Below, in pieces: positions 61,827-64,000 of a stretch of 64,000 bases of DNA. The notes under the pieces were generated by a model. That model had not been told where the DNA came from. It saw nothing but the letters and a program-made list of their open reading frames with translations, and ran no database searches. The first letter of the stretch is position 1. Each line of letters begins with the position of its first letter. The DNA is taken from positions 1,116,001 to 1,180,000 of the forward strand of contig NZ_JACHNA010000001.1 of assembly GCF_014205175.1 (NCBI RefSeq). The letters run 5' to 3'. The position numbers were made by a program, and so were the translations under genes. The stretch comes from Micrococcus cohnii. GTDB taxonomy: Bacteria; Actinomycetota; Actinomycetes; Actinomycetales; Micrococcaceae.

Positions 61827-64000
61827 TCAGCCCTGCCCGTCTGCCGATCCGCCCTGCGCCTCGGCGTCCTGCGCGTCGGAGGGGCCTCCCCCGCCGTTAC
61901 CGGTCGCCTCCTCCGCGTCGATCGCCTTCTGCAGGGCCTTGTCCAGGCGCTCCTGTTGGCGGCCGTACTCCGCCCAGTCGCCCTCGCCGAGTGCCTCCTC
62001 GCCCTTGTTGATGGCATCCTGGGCGTCCTTCAGCGCGCTGTCGAGCTCGGACCCAGAGCCCGACGGGGCCTCGGCGTCCTTCTCGTCACCCTTGTCTGCC
62101 TCGGAAGAGTCAGAGCCCTCCTCGCCGTCCTGCGCCTGCCCCTCGCGCGGGGTCACGGCGCCGGACTCACCCTCGAAGACCTGGTCCAGGGCCTCGTCGA
62201 GGGTGTCGGCGAAGCCGACCTTGTCACCGAAGGAGACGAGCACCTTGCGCACCGTCGGGTACGAGGTCGTGCCCGACGAGCGCACGTACACCGGCTGGAC
62301 GTAGAGCACGCCGCCGGCCACCGGGAGCGTGATCAGGTTGCCGCTGATCACGTCGGAGGCTCCCTGACGCAACAGGTTCAGCTGCTGTGAGACCTGGTCG
62401 TCGGAGTCGAAGTTCGCCTGCGCCTGGCCGGGCCCGGGCACCGTCGTCTCACGGGGAAGCTCCAGCAGACGCAGAGTGCCGTAGCCCTCGGCTCGTTGGC
62501 CGTCCTCACCGGTGCCGGCGTCGCCGTCAGCGGCCAGGAACCCGTAGAGCACATTGCGCTGCTGCGTGCCCTCGGTGATCTGCGGGATGAACGTGCTGGT
62601 CAGCGAGAACGAGGGCTCCTTCTGACCTGGCATCTGCATCGTCATGTAATACGGCGGCTGCTTGACCTTCTCGTCCTTCTGCGTCGGGTCCGACGGAACG
62701 GACCACGCGTCGTTGTTCTCGTAGAAGTCGTCCGGGTCGGTCACGTGGTAGCGGCCCAGCAGCTCGCGCTGCACCTTGAACATGTCCTGCGGGTAGCGCA
62801 CATGGTCCATCAGCTGGGCGCTCATGTCCCGGTAGGACTTCAACGACGAGGGGTACACCTTCTGCCACGCCTGCAGCAGCGGGTCCTGCTCATCCCACGC
62901 GTACAGGGTGACCGAGCCGTCATAGGCGTCCACGGTCGCCTTCACCGAGTTGCGGATGTAGTTGACCTCGCCGGAGAGAGAACGCTCCCCCGTCAGGGAG
63001 TCCGTGGTCGCCTCGCCCAGCGCCTGGCCGGCCGAGTACGGGAAGGCATCGGAGGTGGTGTACGCGTCCACGATCCAGGTGACGCGCCCGTCGACGATCG
63101 CCGGATACGCCTCGGAATCGGCGGTCAGGTACGGGGCCACCTTCTCGACCCGCTCGACCGGGTCCCGGTCGTAGAGGATCTGCGACTCGGAGTTCACATC
63201 CGAGGACAGCACCATTTCCGGCGAGCCGAACTTCACGGCGTAGACCAGCTGGTTGAACCACGAGCCGACCTTCGGGCCGCCGTCGCCGGAGAATGTGTAG
63301 GCGGTGTCCTCCGAGGAATCCGCCGACTGCGGGCGGTCGCGCTCCTGCGGCGCCGCACCCTCAGGGGCGCCCACCACCGAATACTCGGGCGAATTGCGGC
63401 CGAAGTAGATGCGCGGCTCATAGTCCTCGTCGGAGCTGAGCTTGCCCGTGCTCGGGATGCCCGAGAGCAGGAACTCGGGGCGGCCACCCGCACCGACCTC
63501 GGAGGCGTCGGCGGCGACCACGCCGTAACCGTGCGTGTAGATGGTGTGGGCATTGACCCACGACTGATCCTCGGACACGTTCACATCGCGCACCGAGATC
63601 ACCGTGTCGCGCTTCTCACCGTCGATCTCATACCGGTCGACGTGGAGCGTGTCCGGGAAGTCGTAATACGGGCGGAACTGCTGCAGCTGCCCGAACGTCT
63701 GGGACAGCAGGTTCGGGTCCATCAGGCGCAGGTTCGCCGTGTTCGCCGCCTCACCGGCCAGAGCGCCCTTCTCGGCCTGGGTCGATCCCTCGTAGTCGGT
63801 GACCTCGACCTTGTCGAGGCCGTAGGCCTCACGGGTGAAGTCGATGTTGCGCTTGATGTACTCCGACTCGAGCGAGCGCTCCGAGGGCTGCACCTGATAC
63901 TGCTGCACCAGGAACGGATACCCCGTGCCGACGACCAGCGCCGTGATGACCAGCACCGAGGTGCCGATGATCGCCGGCCGCCACCGGCCCCGCAGCGCCG
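61827..64000 (-). CDS. UPF0182 family membrane protein (5' end outside the window)
   Basis: At least 724 codons, open to the last base; the N-terminal membrane helices lie beyond the window. What is visible starts with a hydrophobic segment (VLVITALVVGTGYPFLVQQY), then the large extracytoplasmic domain typical of UPF0182: SERSLESEYIKRNIDFTREAYGL, DVNVSEDQSWVNAHTIYTHGYGVVAA, FLAADGDAGTG. The C-terminus is acidic and Ser/Gly-rich with a helical tail, a feature of actinobacterial members. Function unknown. Confidence 0.9.
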   Translation of the reverse strand, partial: ALRGRWRPAIIGTSVLVITALVVGTGYPFLVQQYQVQPSERSLESEYIKRNIDFTREAYGLDKVEVTDYEGSTQAEKGALAGEAANTANLRLMDPNLLSQTFGQLQQFRPYYDFPDTLHVDRYEIDGEKRDTVISVRDVNVSEDQSWVNAHTIYTHGYGVVAADASEVGAGGRPEFLLSGIPSTGKLSSDEDYEPRIYFGRNSPEYSVVGAPEGAAPQERDRPQSADSSEDTAYTFSGDGGPKVGSWFNQLVYAVKFGSPEMVLSSDVNSESQILYDRDPVERVEKVAPYLTADSEAYPAIVDGRVTWIVDAYTTSDAFPYSAGQALGEATTDSLTGERSLSGEVNYIRNSVKATVDAYDGSVTLYAWDEQDPLLQAWQKVYPSSLKSYRDMSAQLMDHVRYPQDMFKVQRELLGRYHVTDPDDFYENNDAWSVPSDPTQKDEKVKQPPYYMTMQMPGQKEPSFSLTSTFIPQITEGTQQRNVLYGFLAADGDAGTGEDGQRAEGYGTLRLLELPRETTVPGPGQAQANFDSDDQVSQQLNLLRQGASDVISGNLITLPVAGGVLYVQPVYVRSSGTTSYPTVRKVLVSFGDKVGFADTLDEALDQVFEGESGAVTPREGQAQDGEEGSDSSEADKGDEKDAEAPSGSGSELDSALKDAQDAINKGEEALGEGDWAEYGRQQERLDKALQKAIDAEEATGNGGGGPSDAQDAEAQGGSADGQG

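Overview
The window is 64 kb of very GC-rich chromosome with tightly packed genes, many ATGA or GTGA stop/start overlaps, WhiB, MtrAB-LpqB, an Rv3235-type protein, an Rv2578c-type radical SAM protein and a secreted Rpf-LysM protein. This points to an actinobacterium of the order Micrococcales, most likely Micrococcaceae. The Rpf closely resembles the single Rpf of Micrococcus luteus. I do not assign a genus. I saw no rRNA, CRISPR array, insertion sequence or prophage. The only tRNA is an initiator tRNA-Met.

Layout. 0.07-11 kb: the arginine pathway on the minus strand, argCJBDF-argR in one overlapping operon and argGH in a second. The two are separated by a plus-strand pair, rpf and a lipoprotein gene. 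Both arg promoters carry candidate double ARG boxes. 11.1-19 kb: a quinone oxidoreductase, then the most interesting locus. It holds a Pls/PosA-type (poly-lysine-synthetase-like) NRPS with adenylation, carrier and three membrane-embedded beta-helix modules, and a translationally coupled M1 metallopeptidase. Convergent to these lie an SdpI-like membrane protein and a 4'-phosphopantetheinyl transferase that sits at the end of the pheST operon. 19-28.5 kb: pheST, a CHY zinc-finger protein, pcp, a radical SAM protein behind a near-perfect SOS box, a Nudix hydrolase, an MFS exporter, a YmgE-type membrane protein and a TrmH-type methyltransferase. 28.5-31.4 kb: infC-rpmI-rplT, with infC starting at ATT behind a structured leader, plus a DUF1844 gene. 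31.4-38.4 kb: whiB1-like, a PdtaS-like kinase, a ParA/MinD-like ATPase, a SAF-domain protein, an HTH protein, a LysM membrane protein and an Rv3235-like protein. 38.5-47.5 kb: secA, hpf, comF and lpqB-mtrB-mtrA. 47.7-56.9 kb: a MetE-like protein, chorismate mutase, mnmA, cysteine desulfurase, folP2-ribD-like-dnaJ, trmL, a membrane-anchored sigma/anti-sigma fusion and a PIG-L deacetylase. 57-64 kb: a TPM-domain protein and PspA, a secreted protein of unknown function, tRNA-fMet and a truncated UPF0182 gene.

A recurrent signal is a TANNNT -10 hexamer 6-8 nt before the start codon, found at about twelve genes, which predicts leaderless mRNAs. In several cases the stop codon of one gene forms part of the -10 box of the next.

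The best candidate for an under-described system is the Pls-like locus. By eye its adenylation pocket reads DAETIGTV, close to lysine-type codes. Together with the peptidase, SdpI-like protein and PPTase it looks like a complete cassette for making, tailoring and tolerating a cationic isopeptide polymer. Product and roles are inference; nothing beyond the sequence was available.
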